A stretch of DNA of 64,000 nucleotides from the NCBI RefSeq assembly GCF_000208865.1, contig NC_018396.1, forward strand, positions 1,822,630-1,886,629, given 5' to 3'. Under the pieces are notes generated by a model. That model was not told the origin of the DNA, ran no database searches, and saw only the letters and a list, made by a program, of their open reading frames with translations. Positions within the stretch are counted from its first letter, which is position 1; each line of letters opens with the position of its first letter. A program made the position numbers and the translations under genes. The stretch is from Neospora caninum Liverpool. Its lineage: Eukaryota; Apicomplexa; Conoidasida; Eucoccidiorida; Sarcocystidae. Shown piece by piece: positions 1-12,408 of this stretch.

Positions 1-3000
1 GTGTGCATGGTGTTTTGTCTGTGCCTGTCGGACCTCCCGCGCATTATCCCGCTTTCCCATTCTGTTCAGCCAGCGCGTTTATGTGGAAGCTGGAAGGCGG
101 AACCGTTTTTAAGCGCCAAGGAGTCGTGCACACCACATTTTTCTACGAGACAGAAAATCCTGGGATTTGCAAAGACTCACGGTATCCTCCGTCTGCAAAA
201 CGTGTGTCGTGTCCTTTTCATCAACCACTAACTTTATAAAATTCAGGGACAGGAAGAAGACGTGGAACAGAGATACGCTCCGGGGAGCGCTGCGACGGAA
301 AATGAAGGACAGAAAGGAACGACGAGAGCTACCGTCGGACCGGTTGCCTATATAGGTATCTCTGTGTGGAGTAAGCCACAGTAACAGTCGAACATCGGCA
401 ATCTCGATTGCCGTCAGCCTACTCTGGCTCGAACGTCCAAAGTTACCACTGGGAGGGTAGATCGTAAAAATAGCGAAATTGGAGCAAGGGCAGAGGTTCT
501 CGAGACAAGCACGAAAACCGTAGCACGCAAGCGCCACTCATTAGATTACGCACGTCGAGGGAGAAGACCTCTTGTCGCAAAGGCCGGACTTTGGGAACTC
601 TTCTTCGCCAGCGCAATTTTTGATCAGACCCAGCCGAGAGCAGCGCATCTAACATTTAGTGGAAGGAGCCTTTTCGCACTGCCACAACCTTAGAGGATTT
701 ATCAGGCTAGATGAAAAGACCAGAGGACAGCGTGGTCCACAGATTCGCGTTTTTGATGGCGTTCCGACGGTAGTCGTGCGGTTAAGACTGTTCGTGTGGG
801 TCGCGGTCGTTTTTTGCCCCGCCCCGCTTTGTTTTTGTGAGAGAAATGAATCTGTCTGGCGAAATGGCAAAAAGTGAGGTCGCAGATGACTTCTAGGTGA
901 TTCGCGACACGATTGGGCAGAATCATCATCACAGGGAAAGGCCTCCCAGCGAGTCAACAGCAGCCTCCGTTATCCCTCGGGGTGGCGGGGACTACGTCGC
1001 TTCATTAGTTCAGAAAGGTTTCGGATGCAAAACGCCTGTCACGAAAAAGAGAACATTATCGCGGAACACTGCTTGGACGGAAAGCGACAGAAAAAACACC
1101 AGGGTGGCCCACGGCGGCAGGTTCATCTTCGGCTGTGGAGTACCGGGGTTGCCAATTCAGGAACTCGCATCGTTGCTCTCTTCACGTTTCGGGTTTTTTC
1201 AGCCCAAGGTTCGCTCAGTTACAGTCGGCCAGATTCCTCTATACACTGCTGCATACACATGGCAGTCAACCTCACACGAAATTTGCTGGAAGCGTTCCGT
1301 CTGCCGTCAGAGATCAGCGCCTAGTAAACCCCTGTGAACGGACTGCAACGGACTCCATCACGTACGCACTGCTGCCGTAGAGACATGCGCAAATTGTTCC
1401 GTTTAATCTCAGCAAAGAGTGCTCCGACGGCAGGTCATTCCCCCCCCCGGAAGCGAAATCTGCTTGTGTTCGTGCGGCTTAAAAGGCCATGCAGAAAAGA
1501 ACTAAGCAACATCACTGACAACAACAGAACCCAGAGAGCCTCAGTCAGCACGCGACACAATCCTCCTCTCACTGGCAGTTCAGGAAAAAAAAGCATTATG
1601 TAGCGAGCTTGCGGACACCCAAGTATAGAACTTGGCACGCCGACGCGTTGCGCCGTAAGACAACTCTGTAGATCGCCGGTTTCTGGGCCAATCTGTTGAG
1701 TCGTGGGTGTTTATCCGTGGGTCTTGACGCGCTTTCGTCATTCTGTCCATCGCTACGTCCTCAATGGGATCATGTTTACAAATTTAGAATATCTGGGATC
1801 ATCACCAGCAACCAACGAATACCTCCGTAGTGATGAAATCGGGAGGGTTTGTGCAGGCAGCGCGTTTCTGGGTACGTTTTCTTTGTATTGTTTTTCTTGC
1901 CACAGTGCAGAATTGAGGAAGGTGGTGTAGTAGGAGAGGCAAGGCAATTGAATTCTAGAGGATTTCTGCACAGTGGCGGATAGCGGCGAATCGAGGTTCA
2001 GATCGAAGTCTATAAAAAGGTAAGTGCCCGGCAGCAGGGTATTGCCACACGCAGCACCAAAAGGCTGACCGTTCTGAGCAGTACGCCTGTTAGCGGTCTT
2101 TTCCAATCAGTCAGACTATAGGAAAGCACGAGCAGGCTTGAGAACCTTTTTTGGCTCCTCTCTTCCCCGTCGTGCAAACTGATTTTCTGTGTACAGCCAG
2201 CGATTAAAGAAACAGCGGCAGTACAGGATCATGGCGCAGCCCTGGTTGCCCACTGCGAGACGTGTTGCCACATCATCCGGAAAGGTACCCGGTCTTCTTT
2301 TGCCCACTGCGAGACGTGTTGCCACATCATCCGGAAAGGTACCCGGTCTTTTTTTTCTGCCCATTTGCACGCGACGGAAGCCCCTGGGAAAGAAGTGACA
2401 TTTGGCTTCGGGGAACCGTGAACTTTTTTGTGTACTAGAAAGCCCAAATGCACTCATCGCCTCTCCGTGTGAAGACACCATCGCGAGGCAGACGCCGGCG
2501 CATGCTCTGGGTGTCAAACTGGCATTCGGTTCTCGACCTTTCTCTGCCGTTCTCTCGCTTTCTTGCGAGTCAAACTGTCTTACTCTTCGTTTCGAGGTCC
2601 TTGTTCTCCATCCTCTGCGGCGTTTGTGTCTCACGTTTCTTCGAGAACTCTGTCAACGCTCTTCCCCCGTCTGTCGACGCATGCACAGCAACCGCTGACC
2701 TCCGACCCACCCATGTTGCTGTCTTTTCTCTCTCGTTGATTGCATACCAACACACTGTTAAAGCTCGATCTCCCATTTTGCTGAAAAGATTTGCGCCTCT
2801 CGTCTGCGGGTCAGGGGACGGGCCTTCGTACCCAAATCCTGCTAAAAAGACTTCAAACGATCGGTGGGTGGCGCGGCCTGGTCCGTGTCTCTGAAGGCGC
2901 TTTTGTCCAGTTTTTAGTCTGGGAGGTCCAGGACTCTTTCTTACCGTTAGAGCGACACGCGAAATAGTTCGCATTTTCTCCTTTTTCTTCCAACAAAAAT

Positions 3001-3888
3001 CGCTCCCGTCCCCCGCTTCCCGCGCCGGACCACCCGTTTTCGCGGGAACCGGTTAGCTGTTTTGCACCGTTTCGCTGGTCCTCTCTCCTCTTTGGTACAA
3101 ACAGAAGCGACAACTCCTCCCATAAAGAAACCCAGCCGCTGGAGCGCCGCAGAAACTCAAAGAAAGCTGCGGCAAAGGGGTGCCGTCGGTCTAGTCGTGT
3201 CCCAAACCGCTAGTGACCACAGGGACTCCGGCTGATCGTCAATTGACTCGTCTAACAAAGAAGAACCTGCCAGTGCCCCCCGCACACACAAAAGAATTGT
3301 CGTGTGATGTCGGTAAGGCGCACGACGGACGGGTACTGGCCTCTGAGAAAATTCTGGTCCGCCTGCGGATGTTCGTGCTTGAGATCCTAAACCTCCGCGC
3401 GCGCGCAGAGACACCACAGGAGCGACAGCATCCGGCGGGGGCGAACATTCTTCTCTCCGCACCTGTCTTCTCCGGGGAGAATGCCCCGACTTTGCTCGAG
3501 TTTTTGAAACCTATGCACGTGGAAAGTCGACTTGCACCAAGGACTCTTCGTTCGCGCGCGTCGCGGGGTCTGGGGCGGGTGTGTCACCTCTCTGTTTGGG
3601 GCTTTCGGTGGGCTTCGCAAGAGAGATTGAAGGGCAACAGGACAACCTCTCTCTTGCAACTTCGCGGGCAGGCTGCAGTGCGTTGTCCAGGGAAACGAAG
3701 AGCGCGACGCACACCGTCCAACAATCTGCAAAATCCATCCTCCCGCGCCTTGATGGTTTCCCCTCGGCGCGCGGGTAGTTCCCACGGCCCCTTGAGGACA
3801 AGGAGCTAGGAGAGTGGCTCTGCCGTCGCCAAGCGGCGGTTTGTTTTTTTCCTGACCGTTTTCCAGCCTGAAGCGTCCCCCTGCCAGC
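1..3888. other. gene-poor stretch upstream of the Herp-like gene
   Basis: I see no convincing protein-coding gene. Open frames of 60-200 codons occur on both strands, but they overlap each other, rarely begin with a well-placed ATG and show no recognisable domain. The stretch from about 2500 to 3880 is rich in C/T tracts and probably includes the leader and promoter of the gene starting at 3889. A tandem duplication at 2246-2350 is listed separately. Confidence 0.5.
2246..2350. repeat. 54-bp tandem duplication, two copies
   Basis: A 51-base block at 2246-2296 (starting TTGCCCACTGCGAGACG) recurs without change at 2300-2350, giving a 54-base period. Because 54 is a multiple of three, any reading frame is preserved across it. 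Identity between the copies implies recent duplication or gene conversion. No function is evident. Confidence 0.9.
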
Positions 3889-6800
3889 ATGCAGGGAAAC
3901 GGTGTCGACGCGCCGCCGGCGCCGTCTTCCTCGTCAGCAGACCCAGGTTTGCGGCGTCCGTTGTTTCCCGCCTCTCCCCTCTCGTCTTCTCTCGGGACGC
4001 CTTGCTTCCCGCTGTCTTCCTCTCTCCCCTCGGGTCCGTGTGCGCCGCCTCCCCCTCAGCCTGCGGGCCCCGGCGCCTGGCCAGGCATCCCCTTTTCTTT
4101 TCTTCCGTTGGCACCTTCGCCGCCCTCTGCGCCGATGAGCGGACACCGCGCCTCTTCGCCACTTCAGCCTCTGTGGTCTGATGGCCCGGACGGCTGTCCG
4201 CGCGGGCTTGTGTCCTCTTCTCTTCCCTGTTCCTCGCCCATCTACTTTCCTCCGCCTCTCATTTGCCCGCCCTCCGTCGCTCCTCTCCTCGGCGCCAACC
4301 CTCCAAGACAGCTGTCTCCCCTGATTCCTCCGGAGGCTCGAGGCGGCGACGCTCTCGGCGCAGGCGAGCGGAGCCGAGAGGAAGAAACGCCAGCGGCAGG
4401 CAGTGCCCGCGCTGAAGCACGTCGACCGCCAGACGCCGACCCGGCGGCAGTGGTGCAGTCGGCTGACGGCCCGTCGCAGGGCGGAGGCAGACAGCGGCCC
4501 GAGGACGGCGCCGCAAGTCCACCCGAGGGGCCCCAGCAAAGCGGCGATGCTGCTCCCACTTCAAAAGACACGATCCGGTTTGTGCCGTTGGATCAAGTTT
4601 TCCCGAGTCCAGAGGACCAGGCGTCGTACGCGGCGGCAATGGCCAGCGTGTACGCCGGACAGCTCGATGTATGGTACTGGTACAGTCGCCAGCTGTCCAT
4701 GCAGTTGGATCTCTTGCGGTTCTCTTCGGCAGCCTCTTCTGCCCAGCCCCTCAGCTTTCTCGCGGGGATGTCGCCCGACGGGAACGATGTGCTGTTGAGT
4801 CCGAATGGCCTTCTCGCCGACGGTTTCGCCTCGACTCTGTCGTCGCCGCTCGCCTCCCACGGGGGCCCTCTGCGGCCCGAGGAGACACCTGTCCCGCCCC
4901 CCAGCCCCATCGACGCCAACACTGGGAGCCGCTTGGGCGGCGTCGGCGCCGTCTTCCGTCTCTGTGGCCTCGAGTTCTGTTTCGGGCGCAACCCTGGAGC
5001 CCAAGGCGCCGGCGCGAACCCGCTAGGGCTCCACAACCCTCCGGACACGCTCGGCTACACGGGCGGCGACAACTTTCGCAGCGCTGCTTCAGCCGCCAGT
5101 GGACAGGAAGGACATGTGAGTTTGTTCAGCGTTTTCAGAAAAGAAAAGGAACTGCTGGAAGGAAGCACAACGCACGCGCCCATCGCCTCACGCGTGCGCA
5201 GAAAGTACCATTGAGAATCTCAGGCCGAAGACTCTCTGCTTCGCCATCGGATTGAGATTTCTCTTCTCAGCGTATTCCCCCTTGAATAACTGTTTGTCGC
5301 AGACCTTATACGTGAACGTCGTGGCGCTCCTTTTTCCTTTCGCTTCATCCGGTGATTCGTCCCGTCCTCCACACACACTGGGCTAGTTTGGGCCTCCTTC
5401 TGCGTGTTAGTCGTCTACCTTCAATGAGGCGGACGCTCACTTTGCTTGCTCGTGGGTCGCCGCCGCTATAAACCGTCTTTAGCCTTTGATTCTGTGCAAA
5501 CAGGCGTCAGGCGCTGGAGCGCCGACCGCATCTTCTGGCCCACCCAGTCGCCGTACAGGAACGGAAGGCGAGGCAGAACAAGAAGCGCAAGGCGAAGCGG
5601 GCGGGCGCGTCAATGCGTGGGATCAGTACAACATCGGCGTGTTTGTGAAGTTGCTACTGCTGCTCTTTCTTTTCGACGCCGGAAGAGAGGTGTATATCGT
5701 GACGCTTCTTTTTCTTCTCATGCACGTCAACGGCTTCTTTGACCCTCTCATCTTGTGGATGCGACAAAACAGTCACACGCAGCCACTCGAAGTGGTAAGC
5801 GCGTGCCGCCGGATGTGTCTCCTCTCGCGGCTTCTGCATGCCTCCGCATCCACGAAATTCTGCGTCAAGTTCCTCTATTGCGACCGCGCGCGCCCCGGTC
5901 CGTCAACGTTTATGGAGCAGTTGTGTACGTAATGTGTCTGCATTTTGGACGACAAAGAGCGCGGGGGGTGCATCGCGGGCGACGCGAGGGCCTAATGGAC
6001 CCGTTCGTGTTTTCTGGTGTCTCTGCCCTAGACCCTCGCGCGGCTACGCCACCGCCGAGAGCGGCGGCCGCTGCAGGAGCTGCAGCGGCAGCAACGCGAG
6101 CTACGGACTTCGACGGACTTGCGCCGCCAAGAAAGTAGGAGAACTTCGTCTGCGATATAGTGGGAAAGTTCGTGCTGGTCTGTGTGTATGCGAACGTAAA
6201 TTCGGCTGCGCGTGTTTGCGTACACACCGTTACTGCTCTGGAGAGAGGGGGGACCGGAGGGCCCTTACCGTATGCTTTCGACAGGAGGAGAAAAAGAGCA
6301 GGAGTGTGCAGATTCTCATCTTCTCGGCGTCTGAAACGCCGTGGCCACTTCTCGTCCGGTTCATGGAAACACTGCTGTCGGGTTTGTACTCGGATGCGGA
6401 TGCGACGCCCTTGTTCTCTGCAGGAGGCAGTGCTTCTGCCGATGAACCCGGGAGCTCTGAAGTTCAGTCCGCGACTTCTGGTTCTGTCGCATCCGAGGAT
6501 TCCTCTTCGTCGGTCTCGTCTGCTCCTGCCACATCGGAGGCAGATGTGAGGACTCCGGACCTCCGGCGTCGCGTGGCGTCGAGCGAGGTCGAGAGCGACA
6601 GGGAGGAGAGAAGAGAGAGAAGCGAAAGGCAGGAGAGAAGAGAGAGAAGCGACGGGCAAGAGAGAGGGGGGGTTGAACAAGAGGACGGCAGAGAGAGAGA
6701 AGTCTTTTGCCGGCCGACGTATCTCCAGCGCGTGCTCTATCAAGGCGTCGTCATGTTCTTCCTCACTTTCCTTCCTTGGTGGAATCCTGACCCGGTGTAT

Positions 6801-6899
6801 CTGGTCCAAGACGACGAAGACGAAGTAGGCTGGCCCGTTGATCAGGCGCAAGGGGCTGAAGACGACGCGTTCTTTGCAGAGCGCATGGACGATGAGTGA
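3889..6899 (+). CDS. Herp-like ER membrane protein, four exons
   Basis: Proposed exons are 3889-5115, 5504-5794, 6032-6134 and 6424-6899 (phases 0,0,1), joining to about 698 residues. Donors are GTGAGT, GTAAGC and GTAGGA; acceptors are CAG, TAG and CAG. The first ~225 residues are Pro/Ser/Ala-rich. A Tyr/Gln/Ala-rich segment (AMASVYAGQLDVWYWYSRQL) follows at about 245-265. Exon 2 encodes a tryptophan followed by two hydrophobic helices (KLLLLLFLF and VTLLFLLMHVNGFFDP). Exon 3 is an Arg/Gln-rich helix. Exon 4 is acidic and charged and ends in a hydrophobic stretch with FFLTFLPWWNPDP and an acidic tail. This order (Tyr-rich segment, W-anchored hairpin, C-terminal FxxFLP motif) resembles HERPUD/Herp proteins, which scaffold ER-associated degradation at the Hrd1 ligase. 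I see no ubiquitin-like domain at the N-terminus, so the family call is tentative; 'multi-pass membrane protein' is the safe fallback. Confidence 0.6.
6605..6658 (+). repeat. 27-bp tandem repeat inside exon 4
   Basis: Two near-identical 27-base units (6605-6631 and 6632-6658) in the last exon of the Herp-like gene encode successive Arg/Glu/Ser/Gln blocks of the form RRERSxxQE. The repeat keeps the reading frame and lengthens a charged, probably unstructured segment. Confidence 0.75.
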
Positions 6900-9402
6900 G
6901 GCTTGTCTCCCGTTCTGCTGTTTTCGTGCACTTTCTGTTGACGGCAGCGAAAACAGACAGTCCGGCCTCGCCGGGTGCAGAAGGAAGGAGAAGAAATGGT
7001 GGAACTTTGCCGAAGGCTTCCATGTCTTCATGCATACGTTCGAGTCGTGAGGCGAAGACACGCAAACCGAGAAAAACGAAGGACCACCGACAACTGAGTG
7101 AATCAGGGAAAGGCGAACTGAGTAAAAAAGGAGCGGCGAAAGAAAGAGGCAGAGGGTTCTGTGTTTCTCTTTTTCTCCTTTTTCAAGCGTCACCGGAGAA
7201 ATCGTGAGGTGGTGGCCTACTGTGGGCAAAAAGCAGGTTTATATTCTTCCTCGTTTTCCGTTTTCTACTTTCGTCAACGCGAATTGCAGTGGAAAAATAT
7301 GACGGCACTTCACGCAGAGCCGTAGGATGTGTGAGCTGAGGAGGCTTTTCCGACTTGGCCATTTCGTTCTTTCCTGCCTTCCGCTTTTTTTCGTGAACGA
7401 GAGGAAGTCGTTTCGGAAGAGACGCAGGTGAGTTCAGGTCTAAGGGAGCCCAAGATGGTGGCGGCGCGACATAACTCGCTTTTGTGTTTTCCATCCTTGT
7501 TTTGTGTGAAGCGAAAAAGAAGAAAACGAGAGACAAAAGAGGGATGTAGAGGAGGCGCTTCTCTCTCTTTTTGTCGCCTTTCTTCACTTTTCTTATTCAT
7601 TTTCCGGCTTTCTCCCCGACCTGGTCTCAGTTGTCTCTTCCACATCACGCCACTTTTCGGAAACTACGCAGCAACGGAGACAAACGCGCAGCGAGTTTCT
7701 CGTTTCTTTCTCTTTTTCTGTATTTCCTCCTCTTGTTCCGTCGTCTCTCGTGTGCACGAAACCGATATATACTGCCTCAGAAGCCAACTTGGCATCTCTC
7801 CCATCACCCCCACACCATCCAGAACTAAAAAGACAGCCATGAAAAAGCTTGCCAACACGTGTGACTGGAGAGGCACAGACTATTAGACGAACATTCGAAT
7901 TTTTTTCTGACGGAGGGAGTAGTCCGCGCATCTGCGGGACTTCGACTGTAGTAATTGTAGGTCGGACAAGGCGTAAGATTCTGATGGCACGGATTGAGCC
8001 GTGAATATCACGTGAACGGCACCGCGACTTCGAACAGAAAGTCTGGCAGAGACAACAGTGCATATGCGTTCTGCGTGCTGGCTACCGTTGTCGCTGAAAG
8101 ATTTCGGTGACTCCCGAATTTTTGCGTACGGTGTTTTAGATCTGCGCTCTGGACGAGGCCTCTGAAAAAAGGTCCGTCTGCAAAAACACGTCCCTGTTTT
8201 GTCCTCCTTCGGTGTAGTGATCTGTGGTATACACTCTACGGCAAGTAAGAATTCGAGTGGATACGACTAGCTGCCTGGCACTACAGAAAGTAGGAAAACA
8301 CTAGGATGCGCGGACAGAGATCCTCAACAAGACCGCTCTTCACACCATTACACGTATAGCCCAGAAAAGACAAACAGGAAGTATCCAAGCATGCAGTGAA
8401 GGCGCCTCTGAATAGAAGACGAAAGAGGCTGTGCGGCGGTCTCCTCACCCTCGCGATCAACAACATCTGTTCTGTCGTTTGCATCTGATCCGGGAGACCA
8501 GTAAAGACTTACTTTCACAGCGGAGCTCCCTCACGGTTGGTTTTCCTTTGGCTATCTTTTTTGGATGTGCCATAACCTTTCCCTTAGCTGTCTAGCTTCT
8601 TCCATGTGGTTCCTTGCGTTTTCTAACCTTTTTTTTTCTGACAGCGTCGTGAGGATGACAAAGCTCGCTCACGTCAGTCTTTGGCCACCGACGCGGCTGC
8701 CTGTGTAGCTGGCTGGATATAGCCGATTCTCTGAATGGAACATTTTCCCCTTTTCCCTGTCTTTTTCATTGATAACCGTGATTTACTGGTGGGCGTGGTG
8801 AGTATGTGTCCGTCGTGTTTTCCCGACTCGGCTCTTTTACCGTGAAAGAGTGCCCCCCTCTTTCGCTTCGCGATTTCACAGGTCATAGATTGTGCAATCA
8901 CCTACGTTGGGGGTGCCTTTAGATGCAGAGCGCAAGTCGGCCGCCCTCACAAGAGGAGGACAACGATATGCCTGCGACTTGTTGCCGAATGAAGAGATAG
9001 ATGCTTTCTCCGTGGTACCCAGTAGAAGATTTGATGACACGTCCGCGGCAGACTGTTCTGGTGGACACAGGTAAACTTGTTCGCGTGTCTGGATTTGCTC
9101 CGCTGCATGGGCCAATGGTCCATGCCTTGTCACTGGACAACAGACCGTCGTCCACTCGCTGCACAAACCGTACTTCTGCTAGTTGTTTGGCTTTCGAAAG
9201 AGGAACAGACACCTAGCGGGTTTTCCCTTGCTACGTTTGTAGCTGGTTCGGGATAACTGATGCCCTTCTGTCAGATGTTTCACACTGGTCCTCGTATCGT
9301 CGCATCTCTGGATTGATACGTTCTTGGTTACACCTGCCATCCTTCGAGTACCACCGCTTTCTGCTTTTTCCTCTCTTCCTGCTCCACTTTGCGTTTCTCG
9401 AG
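6900..9402. other. intergenic stretch between two plus-strand genes
   Basis: This holds the 3' end region of the Herp-like gene and the upstream region of the repeat-protein gene. The part from about 7100 to 7800 has long T/C-rich and A/G-rich blocks that produce chance frames on both strands. I see no domain, RNA gene or mobile element. Confidence 0.45.
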
Positions 9403-12400
9403 ATGCCGCACAGTTTCGCCCTCATCGCGGCATTGTCCGGTCTGGGGGCCTCCGCCTCACACACGGCGTCTACCAACGACGTTGCAGATCTATTTCAGAG
9501 TGGGTGGCATGCGTCGCCTTTGAATTCCGTTCCCACCTTCGTTTCGGCTGTGAGTAAAACAGTCAGTGGCACATTGCATCACGGTTTGGGTTTTCTAGGG
9601 CAAGCATCAGGCGGAGCCAAGTTCGCTGCCACTGCAGCTGCGCGCTCGTCATCCAGTGCTTCTGCGTCTCTCTACTGCACAGGGAGTGTCCCAATCTATA
9701 GCGGCGGGTCTTCGTCAGCAGCTGGCGCTGGTGCCACACACGGTGGAACCCCAGGAATCGCTTCGAAATTCCTCAGTCTGTGCACAAACCATGCTACGAC
9801 CGGCAGCACAGATGCAGCAGCCGCTGCAGCGGGCTCCACAGATCCTAGTGACATATTCTATACGGCGAAAGCGGCCTCTTCAGCTGGCCTGGGGAGCGCT
9901 TCGGGGAAAGCAGCTTTGGTTAAGACGAGTAGTAGACACGCCACCCACTTCCTTGCCTCCACGGGGATGGGGGCTTACCATTCGGCTGCGGTTTCGACAC
10001 CAGGCGCTGGAGAAGGCAGCATGCCATTGGGGGGCACTGGTGGAGATTCAGAACTCCCCACAGGGACAGGAATATTACTCGGCGCAACGAAGGGTCTTTC
10101 CCCGTCAGTCGGAGGAGCAACGCCAGGTGACCACGGACTGAAGTTCCTTCAGGTTCTGCAAACTCATAATTCTGGGCCTGCCGCTGGCGGCGCAGTGGCG
10201 TCGACATCAAAAGGTGCGCTTTTCTCCCATTCTTCGGTTCACGCAAAAAAAACGATTCTGACGAAGGCAGCAGCACACGGAGGGAAGAAAGCGTGTGGGA
10301 AGAATACCTCGTTTTTTGGAAAGAAGAGAAAAGGAGGCTTCAGCAAAAACAGTCGCACATCAACGCAGGATGCGAAGCGAGCTCAGAAAGCTGCTGCGAA
10401 AGAGGCGAAACAGAAGGAGGCTGCCGCTAGGAAGGAACAAAAGCGAATGGATTCTGAGCGGCAGAAGGCGCAGAAGCAGCAACGAAGACAAGAAAATGAC
10501 GCTAAGAAGCGGGAAAAGCAGATTGAAAGGGAGAATGAGCGATCACGGGCAAAAGAACAACGGAAACTGGAGAAACAGGAGAGGGCAAAATATCGCCAAG
10601 AGAAGGAACGCCTACGAGAAGAGCAGCGTCGGTACCGAAATCTACGGAAGGAGGAACAAGAGTTAGACAGACAGAGGGGGAAGTACGCTGAAAGTAGAAG
10701 CCGAGGAATGGACTATGACGGTGGCTACCGTCCGGGTGGCCACTACGGCCGCTCTTACGGGCGTAGCTACAGCCCAAGTGGCTACCGTAGTCAGTCGTAT
10801 GGAGGTGGGTATCATTCTGGCAGCTACGGTCCCTCTTATGGGCGTAGCTATAGCCCGCGTGGATACTATGGTTCGTCTTATGGAGGTGGGTATCATTCTG
10901 GCAGCTACGGTCCCTCTTATGGGCGTAGCTATAGCCCGCGTGGATACTATGGTTCGTCTTATGGAGGTGGCTATCATTCGAGTAGTCACTACAATCCCCC
11001 TAGTGGAAGCAGCCATGGGGCGACTTCCCGCGGAACTCCTTATAATCCAGCCGCTACTTACGGAACACCTGCAAGTAACGGCACTGCAGGATCGTATGGG
11101 CAGGGTTCTGCAGTGGCGCCTGGAGCCGACGGCGCGACGGGAGGAGGCGCAGGGGGCAACACAGCAGGACCGGTTCAATACGTTTATTCACAGCCAGGCG
11201 AAGCTGCCACCGGTACGAAATCTGTGCGTGTTATCCAAGATGTAGCTGAAACAAAAAATGGGGTTACGACCCACCATGTTACGGAAACGGTTTCCTCCTC
11301 ACGAGCGGGCATCCCTTCTCAGTCTGTTCCGGATACGGCCATCGGAGGAGCTGCTGCTAGCGGCTATGGGGGAGTTCATGACACGCCTGGCGGGGATGAG
11401 TATCATGATGGTGGAGACTTGAGTGCTTATGAAGGGGTTGAAGAAGACGGAGAAGAATTCGTGAGTCTTAAAACGCTGCACCTTCAAGTGGCCACACTCT
11501 TCTTTGGCTCTTTTGGGCTAAGGAAACAGCTTGGTGACGCAGCCAAAGAAGAGAGGGGATCTCAATGCATAGGAAGCAGGCAGAGCAAAGCATGGAGTGT
11601 CAAGAGTCTCCAACGAAGGAAGGAACGAAGGGAACGGGTTGCACATTTGCGAGAAATGCGGATTACTGAGGCTGAGCGTCACTTGGCGAAAAAAAAAGTT
11701 CCTTTCTTGCGATTCAAAACTGCGCTGAATGGAGATGCAGAAAAGAACGAAGTGATGGTGGCCCATCACCGCCTTATAGATACCGAGGGCGGCAGTACAA
11801 CGCCGGACACAATGAGCTGTGCTGAAACAGATGTCGGAGAAAAAGTCAGGGAGACTCGAAGATGGGGGGAAGAGATCAATATGGAGCTGGCTTGGGATAC
11901 GTGCGCAGTGCGCCGGAAATCTGATCGATGCTTTGAGTTCATCAAAGATGACAGATTGGCGGCACTTCGGGAGGAAACGAACGGCAGCTACAGTGGATAT
12001 TGTGGAGAACTGGACTCGAGCCCCGTTGACGGAACGGGAACAGAAGATGATGATCGGTGGACTTCAGATGAGGAGATTAAGGCGAGGCGACCAGAGGAGG
12101 GGTCAGGCGGGTTCCGTATTACCTGCCGAAGATTGCAAAGGACTGACCACAAGTGTACGGGAAGACAGGAGTTGTCACAGGAGATGACGAAAAAGGGATT
12201 CGGGGCTCGGATACGAGTGGGCTGTTTTCGGAATGAACCTACCATCTTTCCTTTCTGTAGCCGCCGCGTACAGCTTTCCCTTCTCCCCCTCCGGCATCTG
12301 ATGTATGTCGACTTCCTTGCGTAGGGAGCGGATGGAAGTGGAAGAACAAGAACGCGGAAGTGGCTTCCCGCTATCTTGGACGAGACGAAGTTTCGTGTCA

Positions 12401-12408
12401 GTCCATGA
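9403..12408 (+). CDS. probable secreted protein with basic coiled segment and Tyr/Gly/Ser repeats
   Basis: The first in-frame ATG is at 9403 and gives a hydrophobic, signal-like start (MPHSFALIAALSGLGASASH). Residues ~20-290 are Ala/Ser/Gly/Thr-rich. About 295-425 is a highly charged Lys/Arg/Glu/Gln segment likely to be helical or coiled coil. About 430-540 carries Tyr/Gly/Ser-rich 27-residue repeats, then a Gly/Ala/Thr-rich linker and an acidic stretch. Two models fit. Unspliced, the frame stays open from 9403 to TAG at 12322-12324 (973 residues). Spliced at GTGAGT (11461) to TAG (12324), the protein is 686 residues plus a 27-residue tail ending at TGA 12406-12408. No family is recognised. 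Tyr-rich low-complexity proteins are known in coccidian oocyst walls through dityrosine cross-linking, but linking this gene to that role is inference. Confidence 0.65.
10720..10983 (+). repeat. 81-bp in-frame tandem repeat encoding a Tyr/Gly/Ser motif
   Basis: Units begin at 10720 (diverged), 10801 and 10882 (nearly identical to each other), with a partial unit from 10963. Each encodes 27 residues including the core YGRSYSPRGYYGSS. DNA-level identity of the two central copies suggests recent expansion or gene conversion. Confidence 0.9.

Noticed and set aside
5910..7229. 439-codon minus-strand frame opposite the Herp-like gene
   Set aside because: It is antisense to exons 3 and 4, its longest stretch mirrors the biased codons of the plus-strand repeats, and it shows no domain.
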